Part shown: in pieces, positions 35,120-50,400 of the stretch
Position numbering within the stretch: position 1 is the first letter of the stretch
Layout of the letters: each line of letters starts with the position of its first letter
Assembly: GCA_013400975.1 (NCBI GenBank)
Contig: WBMZ01005410.1
Location: 42,183-106,182 of the forward strand
DNA length: 64,000 nt
Direction: 5' to 3'
Origin: Atrichornis clamosus
Taxonomy: Eukaryota > Chordata > Aves > Passeriformes > Menuridae
Made by a program: the position numbers and the translations under genes
Notes under the pieces: model-generated
Database searches by the model: none
What the model saw: only the letters and a program-made list of their open reading frames with translations
What the model was told of the DNA's origin: nothing

Positions 35120-38100
35120 TCAGAGCAAGTTTAAAGCAGATTAATGCATCTATAATCCAACTGCTCTAAGCACATATCTTCAAGTACTGAGCCTATGTAC
35201 TTGGTTAAGCCTAAACTGGATGGCATCACCCGGCTGATTGCAGGGCACATTTCAGACAGTACTGCAGACTTTTTAAAGCTGAACACAAGTCAATCGGCTC
35301 ATTGAGCAACTCAAGATTCACTGTATTATTACAGAATTCCTAATTACATCATTAAGAAACATTAAAAGCCTAGATGTGTTTTATCTTTAGATTTATTATT
35401 ATTTCAGAGGCACTTAATGTCTTACATTTATATAGCGCCATTTCCCCCTCCAAAACACTTTACAGTATTTACACACAGGAATGTTTCCCACCACTGTTGA
35501 AATGCAGCCATCTGACTATAATCAGTACCATCTTCAAAGCACCAACAGTTTGAGACCAAAAGTATTCATCAGTATGTTGTTTACTAAGATAGTTCAGAAT
35601 TCCAATTTATGAACTTCCAACTTGTGCTATTAATGAAACATTAACTAAAATACAGTATCACAGTGCAATTCTGCAACAGAACTGAGACTTCGATCATTTT
35701 CATTAGATTTTTTACAATCTTTCATTAGTTCAAGTCTATCTGAAACACTTTAATGTAAGGCCTTTTAAGAATGTAATTCTAAGATATCATTCTTTTTTAT
35801 ACCTTCTTTAAATGCCTCTCCTACAATCAAGTACAGAAGAGCATTTTTCTTTCCTTCCAGGATACTTAGAAACACCAAGTCCTGGCCCTAAGGAGACACC
35901 AGCATCCTCAGTTTCAATGAACTCCATGGCATCTGAAGGCAAACCCATTCCTCATTGGTTCTGGAGATGGATTTTTTTGTTTGCTTGTTGTTAGTTTCAA
36001 AAATAAATAAGATTACACAAAATTCTGTTATAACCAGTTAAATTGTAAAGTACACTTGGGATTGGCTGCTGGGGGGCTATGTAAGTGTGTTGTGTATGGT
36101 TTTGCTTGCTAGCATTAAAAATACATTAAAGTATCCACAGTTCACTACTCCACTGCAAAAGACTGCCCTAATCACAAAGATCATAGCAACTTTCTCATTT
36201 TAGAGATTAATTTTTTTCTTTGTCTCTCTAAAAGGCTACTAAAACATCCCTTCCAAGAGAAGAAGTTCCACTTGTGCTGAGAACTTTCACAAAATAAAAC
36301 CCAAACCAACAATCCTCCCCACACAACCACCTATCCGGCATCCCTATTTTCACGGTTACAATTCAAAAAAGACTACAACCTCACATACCGCATGCTGCTA
36401 CCTGCTACCTTATGGCTGATGTGAGAATCTGAATGAACAGAAAAAAGAGATAAGTTAAATCAGGTATCTATTTGCCTTCTTGTAAAACAAGCACAGAAAT
36501 TATTCAGGTACCTTATTCTCTTGAATGTGCTATGCTTCAGAGAGAAGCATTTGTGATTTTCATTGATGCATTATACTCTGAATCTACTGTGGTCACTAGA
36601 TTCTTGTACCAGGATAGCTGTTTGCATTTGAGTCCTTTGAAAGAATACTGACAGGTAGGAGCAAGAACTATGAAAAAGGAAGAATATTAACAGGTAGCAA
36701 TTTCAACATGAAAGAAAATGACTAATCAAACTGGGTAAAAATTAACAAACAGCAGTGCATCCAAGTACATATTCATTTTATAAAAAGTTGGTTTGTTTTT
36801 TTCTTTTTAACCTAAACCCTTGATAAAAGATGTATTGAATAAAGATGTATTGCATATTTTATGCATGCCTTCATGTAGTGCATTCCTACATTATATCTTA
36901 CATGGAACACTAAAAAACTACTAGACCTTCACTGTACAACAGGCATTGTAATTTTTTTGTTTTAAAGCCTAAACAGCAATTCAGTTTGAATTATACCTTC
37001 CTATTCCCTGATCACAAAAATCACCTTGCTGCATTTATGTTTGTCAAAGTCAAAAGACAATCACAGTAATCATTTCTATGGAAAAAACAATTACAGTAAA
37101 CTGTTGTAGGAGTTTGGTTCCTTCACGGGGATTTGGCAGCTGGAACAAGAAAACCAGCAAGGACTGGAGATCCTTACATAACAGAGAGAATCACTGGTAA
37201 ATAATTTGTATCAGAAATCAAGAAATATCATGACTATAAGAGAATAAACATGAAGAATGAAAGCACTGTTTCAGGCTTCACAGCCTAGAAGACCAACCAG
37301 AGTATCATTATCACTTACTTCAATTTCAGACCTGAAGGGTAGCTAAAATTGTAAGATCGTCAGATTTTTTTGAAGAGGGAGAAAAGGACGAACTTGGAAA
37401 AAGTAACTGTTGTGTTACAGGACTGAACACAGGACAACAGTATGCTTTTTCACAGATTAACATTATTGAGCCTGTTCTAACCTCTACTGATGTAAAGAGA
37501 GGAATGACTGGACCCACATTGTTTTCCCTGTTTCTTCTTGTGGGAGTCATTCATTTCTTCAGAGCTAAAAACATTCATAAGCTTGTTAGATACAAGGATC
37601 ATCATTTTTCTTTCCCTCCCCTTTTGTGGATCTGTCCTTTCCTCCCTCAACCTCCTTTCAACTCTTCACTACCACAATATTTCTCTGACAGAAAAAGGAC
37701 AGTTAGGGCTGGGGATGGATGAAGCTCTTGCTAAATTGAAAGAGAATGGGAGCTGAGCTGCAGCGAGAACTGCATGGACAGACAGATGTTAAAGAGAATC
37801 CAAAACCCAGCAAAGAACAACCTTAATTTTTTTGTTTGTTTTTTTACCACCAGAAGGAATTAGTTTTGTCTTTTAATTTCAGTTCATCCTTTTTCAGCAA
37901 GGGCACGTTGGCTACATCACAAGGCTTGGACAAGGAAAAGGCTCTTTCATTTAACAGGGCACAGATCTGAAGATGGGACAATGTCCTGCACCGTGCGAGA
38001 TCCCTCTGAAATATGCATAGAACAGAGCAAAAATCCAAGACTGCTTTGCAGGAACAAGAGAGGTAGCAACCCTAATTTTAACAGGGCTTTTCACTGAAGG

Positions 38101-38384
38101 GAAAGAAGGTCTACAAAAGTCAAATCAGCCGATTTCAAATGGTTTGCATCCCAGGATGAATCAGGTTACACCAATTTAAGCCCAATTTAATTTAGGCAGG
38201 TTTTTAAACCACAAGAATAAGGACATTCTTAGTACGTATCAATAATTAAACCAACATATACACAATTAGCAATATCCTACATAAGAGTAAATGCTTAACA
38301 AGCTGAGCAATTTTATGGTACATTGTCTGACATTCTACACACTTCCTGTGATCATCAGTCTCTGTAGCAGTTCAGTTCATTACT
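35120..38384 (-). other. ABCD3: Downstream DNA and probable 3' UTR of ABCD3
   Basis: Begins at the ABCD3 stop and continues leftwards on the minus strand. No coding exon recognised. Candidate poly(A) signals on the minus strand are ATTAAA at 38191-38186 and at 37877-37872, and AATAAA at 35397-35392. Which one is used cannot be told from sequence, so the UTR end is unknown. Confidence 0.45.
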
Positions 38385-38462
38385 TTAGGATCCAAATTCA
38401 ACTGTGTCTTCAGTTATTTTCTTGAACTCATAGTTTCCTCTGCCATCCATATGCAAATAGAA
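38385..38462 (-). CDS. ABCD3: ABCD3 exon 23 (last coding exon)
   Basis: 25 residues and TAA. Begins [13 protein letters not shown] and ends TVEFGS, the conserved C-terminus of PMP70. Acceptor CTTTTCAG, phase 0. Confidence 0.95.
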   Translation of the reverse strand, partial: FYLHMDGRGNYEFKKITEDTVEFGS

Positions 38463-41400
38463 CTGAAAAGAAACCAAATGTTATCAACCACCTAAAAATT
38501 ACCAGGTCTATACAGACCTAAATAAACTGTATTTTGAAGTAGTTTTAAAAATCTCTAAATAACATTTTTAAGGTTTTAGCCAAACCTTAAACTCAGCTAA
38601 TCAGAGAGTAAGCTGCTCCTAACCTCACATTTCACTACATTCAATCACGTCTGTAAAAATGTTAAACTGTACTTTTGCATATCATGTATCAGTCTGCTAA
38701 CAGCCACATCTAGACTTAACACTGTTCTCTTGGGTTTTGTGACAATATACTTAGGGAACACATTTTTACAGACATGTACAGTCTGACTGCATAAAAACAC
38801 CAGTAAAATCTTAGTTTGCAAGAAAAGAAGTCCATGTATTAGAGACCCTTTTTTAAAAGCATAAATATATTAGATATAGTGAAAGCAAAAAACTCCATGC
38901 TGTTAACTGGATTCTAGTTCAAGGACTTTTTTAAGACAGAAGAGTCAAGCATCTAGCGAGCCTCTCTTATTTTTGTGGCTACTTTTATAGATACATATAA
39001 ACATTTTTGGATAGTGTTTCTTCATAACTAGAAGCATAGGAATACTTCAAACAGTGAAATGGGATTATGAAAGTAAAACCTTAAGAAAAACTGAAACAGA
39101 CCATGACACCTATTAGGATGTAAAATGACAACACTTTGACTTTGTGATTCAATTTCATAAAGTCGGTCAACAAAACCCACAGGTATGCTCAATAAAGCAA
39201 AGACTACATACATCATGATGTTTCCAGAGTGACTTCCTGTGGGAGACAGTGAAGAGAGTGATGCCAACCTATGTGATGAAAATACACAAAAAACAGTTAA
39301 TTCTTCTCATGGGTACAGTGTTATTAATTTTTCAGTATGATATCAGACGAAGATTTTAAATTCATAATCACAAACTTTCAGATTATTATTAACACTATAC
39401 ATATATAGCTTTTAATACAAGATTTTGCAAGCAGGAAAAAAAAAAAACCAGGGGAGATTTCTCACTTTTAATTGATTTCCCCATTTTTTACATCCTAATG
39501 ATTTGTCAAACATAGAATGAAGTGAGTAAAAGAAGCAAGGTAGGAGGAGGTAAAACAATAAACCTGGTGAATAAAGGAATTCTAATAACAAAAAACCCCA
39601 AACCCACAAAAGTTGTAATGAATTACAAACTTATAGTGATAATTTAAAGGTGAATAACCTTCCTTTGCTTCCTTTCAATTCAGTTAACTATTCATCCCTA
39701 ACAGTAGCAGTAAGGACAAAAGGGCTCTGATGATAAAGCAAGGTAACATTTTTTCTTTCTGCAAGGACAGTCTAACTAGAAATTCTATTTTTCAGTAACA
39801 GGTATTAGCCACTTGGCAAGTACAAATGAATATTCAAGTTAACAGAATAACAAGTATATGGAAAATAGACTTAAAAAGTGTCAGGGTATTGACACTGATG
39901 AGGTAACATTAGTTCATTAAATAATGCCCCTTCTTCTGCAGAGTCCTCACCTAGTGTCCACTTATTACTACAGAAGGCTCCATAAGTTTCAAGCACATAT
40001 TTCAGTGGAAGCACAGCTTTGCTGCATTACCATTCTGAGAATACTGCTACTCAATAACCACTGTTATTTCAAGCCCATTCTTTCCCAGATTAGGGTGTAA
40101 AATTTAATCTTATTGATTTCACATGGCACTATGGAGAATCTGAAATGGTGAATTTAAAGAGGAAAAGGGAATATAAAACCATATTTAATATCATATTTTC
40201 CTAGAGTGCTTGGCTTTTCATATCTCCAAATAGATGGAAATGTTAAACTTCCAGCCTTTCACTACTGTTGCCCTGGCCAAAAGAAACCTTTTGAACAACA
40301 AAACATTCTAAAATTTTAGATTACTTTATCTTAACTTGACATTCTAAGACTCTATCTGGAAAAGTAAGGTTACTTAGTAAGAGTTCTCTGTATATCACAG
40401 AGGCTACATGTACATCTAAATTATATAAAGTGCATAAAGTTGTATGTCCTTCTAAGCTTGGGATTGTTTGTTTGGTTTTTTTAAAATTTTTAGTCTGCAC
40501 TAGGCATAAGCAAGAGTGAACCTTGTACCATTTTAAGTTTCCTCTGAAACGTACTGCGATACAATTCCAGAAACAGAGAGCTCACCTTCCGGCAGTGGCT
40601 GTAAATGTAGCCTTCTACATCCACACTAACAGCACTGGTGCACTCATCCAGAATTGCAAACTGGGGCTTATGATAGAATAGCCTTGCCATCTGGAATGCA
40701 AGCCAAAAAAGAAAGATACTGTGGATACAGAACTACAACTAACAGAGCAGTGTTACAAGTTAAACTAAGAATTAGTGTCCAAAAATTTACTATGGCAAGA
40801 GAATTAAGTTGGTACCCACTGAAACCTGAAAATCCAGAAGATGTACATGATCTTTACTTTTTTTTTTAAAGACCACTATTTTAGAATTTCTGTTTCTACT
40901 ATGAAAACACAAGACATGGTGAAACAAGGGTTAAAGGTCAACATATACTTTTAAATTTTGAGTATGATTAACACTATTTTCAGTTGTTTTCTCAGTATTT
41001 ACATATTTCACATTTTGAGGGTTTCTTCTAAGTAAAAAACAGCTTAAAATTCAGATTATATTTTTTATTTATGTTCTGCATTTGTTAAGCATTTATGCTT
41101 TTGAAACATACTGCCATTCTCTGTTTTTCTCCCCCGCTGAGTACATCCATCCAGTCCTGAACACTATCCCAGCCTCCTTCACGTTCCAAGATTTGACCCA
41201 GCTGGACATTATCCAAGTACTCCTTCAGCACCTTTTATGGAAACAGGAATGACAAATAGAGCTTATAGGAACTTAACAAACAAATGGCTGAAAAAGGTTA
41301 AAAAGGTTTATACCATTACATTATCAACCCTCGTAAATATTAAAATCCTATTAAATGCTGTGCTTTTAATAGCAGTTTCAGTATTTCTAAATTGGAAGCA

Positions 41401-44400
41401 TTACTCATCCTGAGCAAGACAAAGGGTTAATGAGCTAACTACCATTACCTGGTCAGAAATTCCTTTCTTTTTCTGATCTTCCAAAGTATCTGGATATATA
41501 ACTTGATCTCTGAGCGTTCCAAGAGTCATATACGGTCTCTGAGACACAGTTAGAACCAAAAAGATACGTCAAATATTTGTAAACATAGTCAAAGCAGAAA
41601 GAAAGAGAACACTATTGTCAAGTAAAGTACTTGGTCTCACCTGGGGAACATAGAACAACTTTCCTCTTACAGGTTTTGTTAAACGCCCACCGAACAAAGG
41701 CCACAACTGCAACAGGAAAAAGATTAACACTTGACAAAAACATCCAACTACAACCATGCTTTGCATTCTCCCCCATTTGTTAAGAGTTCCCTTACCTCAC
41801 CAAGAACACGAAACAGGGAGCTCTTCCCACACCCATTTGGCCCACAAATCAGTACATTTGCACCGGATCGAACCTAAAATCACAAAATCAACACATAAAA
41901 CAGGTAGTGAGGAAGTATTGGTGAAAGCTTCTACAAACACTAAGACAGTGTGGTATCAAAGGCTTGTAGACAGAACTTTCTGATATTACAATGAGCAATT
42001 TCCAGCAATAATTAATTTTTTTCCCCCAAATAGTTTAGCACCAACTGCAGCTGGAAGAAAACACTCTTGTATTTTTTTGGAAATAGCTTATTGCCTTTTT
42101 TTGAAAAACTAACATGATCTGTTTGCTCTTTTCTTATAAATCAAATGACCTTTGAATTTATCTTCACTTGAAAATTTTATATTAATATTGTTTCTATGAT
42201 ACTAAAAAACGTACCTCAAAGTTAAGGTCTTGAATCAAAACATCTCCATTAGGTGTCACCAGTGGAACATGATCAAACCTGTATGTATTGCAACAATAAA
42301 AAAGAAAAAAAACCCAAACAAAACAGTTGCCTAAAGGAAGTGTGTTTACTTCAGAAATTTAAGGAACAGGGAAAAACAGCAGTACTTCATTCACCCTCCC
42401 AGTTTCCAAGTATTAACAGCTAAGGAAGTTCTTGAACCAAAAAGGTACCTTAGCATTTAAATATCTACATCTACAGGTTTGGTTTTACCCCCTTCATGTA
42501 TTTGTTTCTCCAATCCTTTGGTCTCCAAAACATCTTGTGGATATAAACCTACATTTAAGATGTATGTCATTTTAAATCTACTAGTGAAGTGTATCTTATT
42601 AATTCTAGGATACTCAATGAATGACTTCTCTGCTTATCTCCCCTTTGCCTTTTTTTTTATGAAAATAATAAAAATAGCTGTATTATCTCCTTTCTCTTTT
42701 CCCTCTTTCTTCTGCTCTTTCCCCTCTACTTCCCTATCTGCTTTCCACACTGACCTGATTGAGGTTATTTAATCTCTGGCTGTATTTTATGCCTTTAAGT
42801 AGTAACACTATGTCAATGTTACATTCCTCAGAGTGTAAAGAATGAAGGAATTGATCACTACACAAGTACATCAATGAAATCTCTAAGCATGCAGAATTAC
42901 AAGCAAGTGCTTGGAAAATGAGTACAGACTTGCTCCTGATTTTTGCAGCTGAGTTACACGATGGAATAAAATCCATAACTAACCAATTTCTAAGAGGAAA
43001 CAAGATAGTCTGGGAAGTCATGTTCCAAAGAACAGTAGGAAATATTACCAGAAAGCCCAAGTCCAGAAAGCAGATTATGTCTTCAGCTAACATGAGAGGA
43101 TAAGGATTGGCTTACACAATAGAAATGCTGAGTGGGTGTGAGGTGGAATTACTCATAAATAAACTGTAGTACGACAGGAATGGCAAATGTAATAACATGT
43201 ATTCAAACCTCTATTAATAGTCATAGAGAGAAAGACTTAAAAAAAGTCTACATTAAAAATATTGAACTATTGAACTAGTGGAAACTTTGCAAACATACTT
43301 GATAAGGTTGTCAGTGTTGATAATTTCTCCAGATCCAGGTATCAAAGACAAAGGTTGCTTTTTATCTCCATCTTAAATAAAGAAAAAAGTATTAGTGACT
43401 GGAACACTACACAGAGATGCACATATTGCATATTATGTCATATCTACCTTTTTCTTGTGATATCATAGTACGCTGGTATTTGCCACTATTCAAGTCCTTC
43501 AGAACCTGCATTAATTCTGTAATTCGAGCTGTGAAACTAAAAACAGAAAAAGAGAAAAATCCACAGAAGCTCTAAGGAGGACTCTGTTAAATTGCTAAAA
43601 TGACAGTTATTCAACCCAGCATACAAACAGAATCTTTACATTTTAGAGTTGCACCATGTTGTCTAATATGCATCATATTTACAAGCTCCTTTTCTTTTTT
43701 CTGTAATAGTCAAATATTTCTTCTTAAGATGTAAAAAAAAAGTTTGGTAAATAATCAATACACAATTGATTTAAGAGGATTTGACAATGTTTCAACAAAA
43801 CATTCAAACTGTATGCTGGTACTATTCAGATGTGAAATTACTAGTGGACATAATTAGCAGCACATCTTCAGATATGTTTTCAGCATAAAATGCTTTTAAT
43901 TTCTCCATTTTTAGCATGCATCAAGGAACAAAGCACATAAGCTTATTTTAATTCTACAGTCAGTTTCCCAAAATGAGATGAGAAACAGCAACAAAGTTTA
44001 AGGAAGATTCTTACTATTCAGCTTACCCAGCCAATCTTGTCATTTCACGGCCTGCTAGGACTATTCTGCCCAAAGCTTGAGACATTCTCAGTAGCATTCT
44101 TCCACTTTGGTAGTAATCCTAGAGTAGAAGAAAGTTTCTTTACATAGACTAACAAAATCTAAGATCAAGAGATTGTTTTAATTCTGCTCTATTTACCTCC
44201 AAAAGTTCTGCATGAGTGCTATTCTGATGACGAGGATCAGACAGGTTCAAAAATGGACGACTAACAACCAGGTAACCAACCACAGTGGCAAGGTCTGCAG
44301 TTTAAGAATAAATATTAAGTTACACATTAATTGAAACAGTAAGAAAAATGACATTTCTTATGTAAAAAGTTTGTTTTGTTATTTAGAGAGATCCATTAGC

Positions 44401-47400
44401 ACTGGACACACACTTACATTTGGCAATGATAGTGTCAATGAAACCCATAGAGAACCGGAACAGGATGAAATTATGCAAGTGTTCCACCTGGTAAGTTACA
44501 GAGGAAAAAAGTTAAAACTGCATCAGTACCGGTTTTACTATCTTTTATTACTCTACAGACATTTGGTTCCAAGCATAGTTATTTTTCAGTACATCAGATA
44601 CCTCAACATGCCTCTAAGTGTGGCAAGCACTGCACAAGAGCCCTTTCTGGGAAAGACTTGCACTCGAGATCAAAACAACATGCACAGGAAGCTAAATAGT
44701 GAGAACAGTAACTGGGGTGGGTGAAAAGGAGCTAAGTGAGCTAAGTGGAAGGAGAAAGACCATTCTATCAGAAACTTGTGTTCTGCTTGTAGTCTACTAA
44801 CTTACTTTTTAATCTAATGACTGTAGCAGCAAATACACCAAGCCACTACAATTCAGTTTATATGAACACATGTCAAGAATCACCACAACGGAATTAAGTT
44901 TTGCTTAAAATGTTTAAGAGATAAAACACGCTTACCAGTTTACGGAAGGTCTTGTGAATAGTCTGTTTTTCTCTCAAGTTTCCATTATAAAAAGCAATTT
45001 CCTCACTAAAATGAAACAAACAAAACTAATGCAATTTCATTTTGTTATAAACAGTCTTTGAAAAGAATCAGCCATTAAACATGGGAATATAGGACTTTCA
45101 GTTACCTTATGAAATAAGGGTTTGTACTTTTCCACAATAGAGAACATAAGCTTATTAAATTCCACTTAGTCTTGACTATGGAATATAATGCACATACAAA
45201 TTACTTTACAGTAATCTGCATAAAGATGCAAACACTTGGCTCAAACCTGATAGCATCAGACTTCCCAAATACATTCTAACATACAACTGCCATTTACCCC
45301 ACAGTATTGTCACTTGTATCTCACCATCCAAGCAAGTGTATACCTGTTTGTAATGAGTCGTGAGTTGACATATCTGTACTCCCCTTCATACTTTTGTTCT
45401 ATAATAGTCATCTTGCCAATTGGTCTCCTCAAACGTGTAAGGAAAAACCCTGAAATAATCAAGTACGCCATCATGCTAGCTGGACCCTGTGAATATCAAA
45501 AAAGAATAAAAGCTTATCATGTAGACAGTCTCAAATGATAGTATCTGTATCTAAAATGCCCAGACAGCATGAATCCCTCAATTCTCACCTCCCATGTGCT
45601 TACATTACCAATTCCATCACATTTGCAATTCCCATCATGTCACCTTCTTTTGTGTTGCAGATACCACTTTACTAATTTTACTAATTCTCTGTCCCCAGAT
45701 GCCCTTCCCATCCCAGCCTCCTACTCAAGTTCTTATCATCACCCAGTGTGACCCGTGTCCTACTGTCCTAACTTGTTTCATTAATGATTTACTGGACCTC
45801 TCTCATTTCCTCTCCTTCCTTTCTGCCTACTTCTTTTTCTCTACATTTGCTACACTGCCACAGCGGCCAATATTTCAATCCCATTGTCTTCTTTTATCTA
45901 TACATCTTCAACACATTTCCTGGTTCTCTCAAGAAGTCCTGGTAGGAATCTCTAATTCTTCTGGATCCTAAGTCTCCACAGATGAGGGCTCCCAAAGCAA
46001 ATGAGCAACTATCACTGAAGTGTGGAAAGGCATAAACTGAATTTGGCATAAAATACATGTAATAACTGTTACAGAGAGCAGCACAAAGACATCTGAGACA
46101 CAACAAAATTTGCACCACATGTCCCACAGCTACTTCTTGTCAACTCCTGAGTATTTCTGATAATGCATCATCTCACTAAGCTGAGGAATTACTTCTGAAA
46201 TTATTCATCTTATTGAGGGGAGGGGAGCAAGAATGTAATAGTCTTACACCTCAACACAAGGAACAGCTCCCCTTTATAGAGGCTGCACAGAAACATAAAA
46301 CTTATTTTCACCCTTAAATGGAATTTATGTGAGAAATAAGCAATCAAAAGGGTACTGTACTAAATGGGATTCCCAAATAACTGGTAGAAGAAAATAAAGA
46401 ACTTTCTTGATTCTTCAAATTGTTGATCAAATGCCTGAAAATAGTGGGTTTCATTTTGCTTGTCTCTAAATAAAGAGTGCTACAGTGCTACACAAAACAT
46501 TAAGTGTAAATGCATATTTTCAGTATATCCCTTCAAATAATGTATGAATCTACAATTAACACCAAGAGTTTTCCTCTGATTCCAAACAGGTACAAGGCTA
46601 TAAGCAAAGAAGTCAAAAGGTACTTATAATTGTAAAAAACCCACTCAATTACCTGTGCTCCTATTGCACTTGTTAGCTTGAAGATATACAACACTATATC
46701 CAAGAAGGGCTGTAAGAGAAGCATAGAAAAAAAGCCTAAGAACACAAATATAAAACTAATATAAAATGGTCTAGAAACCATGTCCCACCCTAAGAACAGT
46801 TATAGCTCTGTATAAAGAGCACAATAGTGGCTAACCTATTATACAAAGTAAAGGCTAAGACAAAAAGAATATCAGCCATGTGATTTTTTTCCTGACAACA
46901 TTCACTCAAGAATTGAACATAAAAGCATAATGATCTTCATATAAATACATACCATATAAAAAAAGTACTTCACTATTCTAGGTCTTTAATAACGCTCTGC
47001 TCGCTAACCAAAGGTGGACTAAAACCCGTCATTACTTAACTAAAGTAATTATGAGAAATACTGAGTGGAAGGATAATGCCATATATTTAGCTATGTACCT
47101 AATATAAGGAACATTCCAAATTGCAAACAACCTGTTCCATAACCTCCCTCTCAAAGCTAAAACAGCTGAACTACATGTTTTGTAGTCAGAAGTTTTTGTA
47201 CAAAGTAACTTGTACTTTGCTTATATTTCAGCTTGTAGGAAACACAGCATCAAAAAAAATTTAATCTAAAAATGTCAACAGTATTCTCATTCATCATCTA
47301 AGCCCGTTAAAATTTTCACCAGAAACAGTGAAAAGATTATTCAACCACACCTCTGTACCCAAAATAATATTTGTATGTAACTAAAAGCTAGCCATCGGTT

Positions 47401-50400
47401 TTCTTCTGAAAGCTAACTAGCTGAGAAGGCAAGGTCATCACTGTTCATCTGCAAAAGAATGCAGTAGGTTCTTAAAAGAAAATTGAATACAAATGATAAC
47501 AACTCACAACAGTGCTTTTGTCATGAAAACCACAAAGAGTGGGAAACAATATCATAAATATGTGTGAAATAATATCATAAACAATTGTTTTAGTACCATA
47601 CTCCAGGCAATCCACATACACATGACTGTTTTGAGCTGACACTCCCATCCTAAATGTCTACATCTATTACTCAAAGTTTTCTCTTAAAAGACTTACCTTG
47701 CTAAGGTTTGAGTACAGGTCCACTACACTGTTACAGAATTTTTCCACATCCTGTGTAAGGAGTTGATCTGGATTAGCTATTCTGTTGTCCAGATTTCCCA
47801 TTTTGTAGTATGTATAAGATCTGAAACAAAACAACAGCAAAGTGGTAGGAAAAAAATCATTACCTGGAATCTGAAATAACTGGAACCCCCTTGCTTCATA
47901 CACTGAGATGCAAAGCAGGGCAAACATTAAATAACTGTATGGAGTCAACACAGCTTGTGCTTCTGCCTGAAGCCAAATCCACATTAAATCCTGCAGAATT
48001 GTTTAGGCTCCAGGATGTCAGTTGAAGCTCAGGCCCATGCTGCTAGTGAACTTAGTTACAAAACCCTCAGAAACTCTGCTTCAGCACATCTGACAGCCAA
48101 GATTCAGTTCAGAAGGACAGAAAGAGCTACTCAAGCTCATGCATGCAATTCAGCCTTCACTACACGAAGGCAGCTGAAGTACTTTGGAATCTGACCCAAC
48201 CACAGAAGCAGTACAGTGCAGGTTTTTTTTCCCCAATTGAGCCGATTTTGCTTTCTTTGTATCTGTGCCATATACAACCTGGATAAGCCACTCATCCTCA
48301 ACTCCAAGTTAATGGCAATCAAAAGCCTTTTCTGAGCAGTGTACCTAACCTATTAAGCACCTGCCAACTTTCTTTAAAATTTGATTCAAATCATTTTAAG
48401 TAAAACTGTAGACAAGGTATTACTTACTTAAGATATTCCTCATAGAGGTATCTTGTAAGTCTTACTCGGAAGCAAAGTTTCAATTCATTTAGACCATACT
48501 TCAGGAAGTTATTCACTAAAGAGATCTAAAATAAGAGACAATATTTCAATATTTAGCTAACAAGATTAAATATACTTAGATCAGTTTGCAGCATAAATTG
48601 TGTAAATACTTTAGAACAGATAATTCTCCCCTTGAAGTCAATGTCATAAACACAGCTAAGACTAACCATACAGTGTCTACAGGACCACTGCAGGTTTCTG
48701 TCTCCAGTTCCCAGTACATCTTGCCACTTAAGATAATTCATATTGCACGCCCATATTGCATATTTTCAGCTCTTCTGATAAACTCTAGAAAAGAGCCATC
48801 ATTTGACAACCACTCCCTTACATCTGTCAACACATTTTAAAATCTATTGCAAACCAGCTACTACGAGGTAGTAACACTTATTTCTATCTGGTGCAGGTCA
48901 GAGAAGTCAACAAGCTGAAGGAAAGTTGAAGAGTGGAAAAAAGCATAATAAATCTGAGAAAAATGTAAGAAATATACAAATTAAGGTCTAAGAAGAAATC
49001 TTAATCTTCAACAGTGCCAAAAGAATCACAAACCTATAGACAAAATTGCCATCAACAAAACTAACCTGAAAACCTAAACATATCTGTTAGCAAAAGTTGC
49101 AACCAATAAGGAAATATGCTGAGAAAGTCTCCCACACACTGGAGCCAGAAAATTAAATGTGTCTTAATACAGACCTGCATGTAAAACAACTAATTTCCAT
49201 AGGTTTTAAGACACTCCTTTGAGATCCTTTCTTTAAATTCTTAATTTACATTTAAAATACGTTCTACTAAAAGGTCAGCACAAGAAGAGCACTTACAGCA
49301 GGCATTGCGGCAATGAAGTTGAACAAGTATTTCTTGAAATCTTTTCTGCTGCGGCCAATGATAGCACTGTAAAAGACCACCAGCTAAGAGTCAGTTACAA
49401 GAGAAACAACAAAGTATAAACTTGCATGTCTTAAGTGAACAAATTCTCAGAGGACCAACAGAGAAAAAAAAAAAATCATAGTAACCTGTAGTATCAGCTG
49501 TAGGATCCAGCCTGACACCCTCATGTAAGTTAAGTGGTGACACACTAAGCAGTTCTCTCCCTTCTGCTCCTGCTGTAACTACCCACATTAAGGGCTCAGA
49601 AATTCTTGGTCACATAATACCAGTTCTTCCTCTTCTCCGCCTTCGTAGGTTCTCACAAGAGAAACAAAGCAGTCCTTCCATTCTACAAAGCACTAAATGT
49701 CTCTCCTCAAACACAGTATCATTGTGAATTCACATTTCAGGACACATTCTGACTTGCTTCAATTAGCAACAAGACCAACAAGAATAATCGGAGGTCTAAA
49801 AAACACTTTCTAACACAGTAAAACTGAAATAATTGGTTTATCTATCTAAAGAGCAAACAGTTCAGTAGGAAAAAAAAAAAGTCCTAATATCCACATAACA
49901 TGTCTAAGTCTATGACACAAAACCACTATGACACCACTGTTCTGAAGCACCTTCTTGGACATCCAGATCTCCAAGATTTAGAGTCTTCAGTATACAAAAT
50001 GTGACCAAATGAATATTTAATTTAAAAAAAAATAATTTAATGCAATCATTTTATTAATGAACAAAATAATTTAATAAATAAATTTTTATTTTGAAAATGG
50101 TTTGCAACAGCCAAAAAAGTTGACTAATTTTTTTTATTTACAAAAATATAGTGTGGTGTCTCCCCAAATAGCAACTACACCAGTTTCCCAACTGTTTTAA
50201 ACCAGCAAGCTATAAAATGTCTGAACACCTATTCTGATAAGACTACTTTCCATGTTAAACACATGAAAGAATGTTTAAAAATAACAAGTGTATAAGTACC
50301 TTTCAATGACTGTGCCATTTTGAATCATCCAAATATCACAGTAGGTGCGGACTACCAGCATCACAGCAATAAGCAGCAAATAACCTGTCTAGTACAACCA

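Larger units (their letters stand above)
38463..43298 (-). other. ABCD3: ABCD3 introns 15-22
   Basis: Introns between exons 15 and 23 (38463-39211, 39269-40585, 40691-41111, 41232-41448, 41539-41640, 41707-41795, 41874-42214, 42279-43298). Mostly small, AT-rich, with no repeat or RNA gene recognised. Confidence 0.8.
43372..50299 (-). other. ABCD3: ABCD3 introns 4-14
   Basis: Introns between exons 4 and 15, largest about 1.47 kb (48526-49296 and 49367-50299 are 771 and 933). No transposon recognised. A pyrimidine-rich stretch lies at 45570-45900, and a strongly AT-rich one at 50010-50105 in intron 4. Confidence 0.75.

Noticed and set aside
36820..36855. AAAGATGTATTG occurring twice in tandem
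   Set aside because: Two copies only; a trivial local duplication with no further context.
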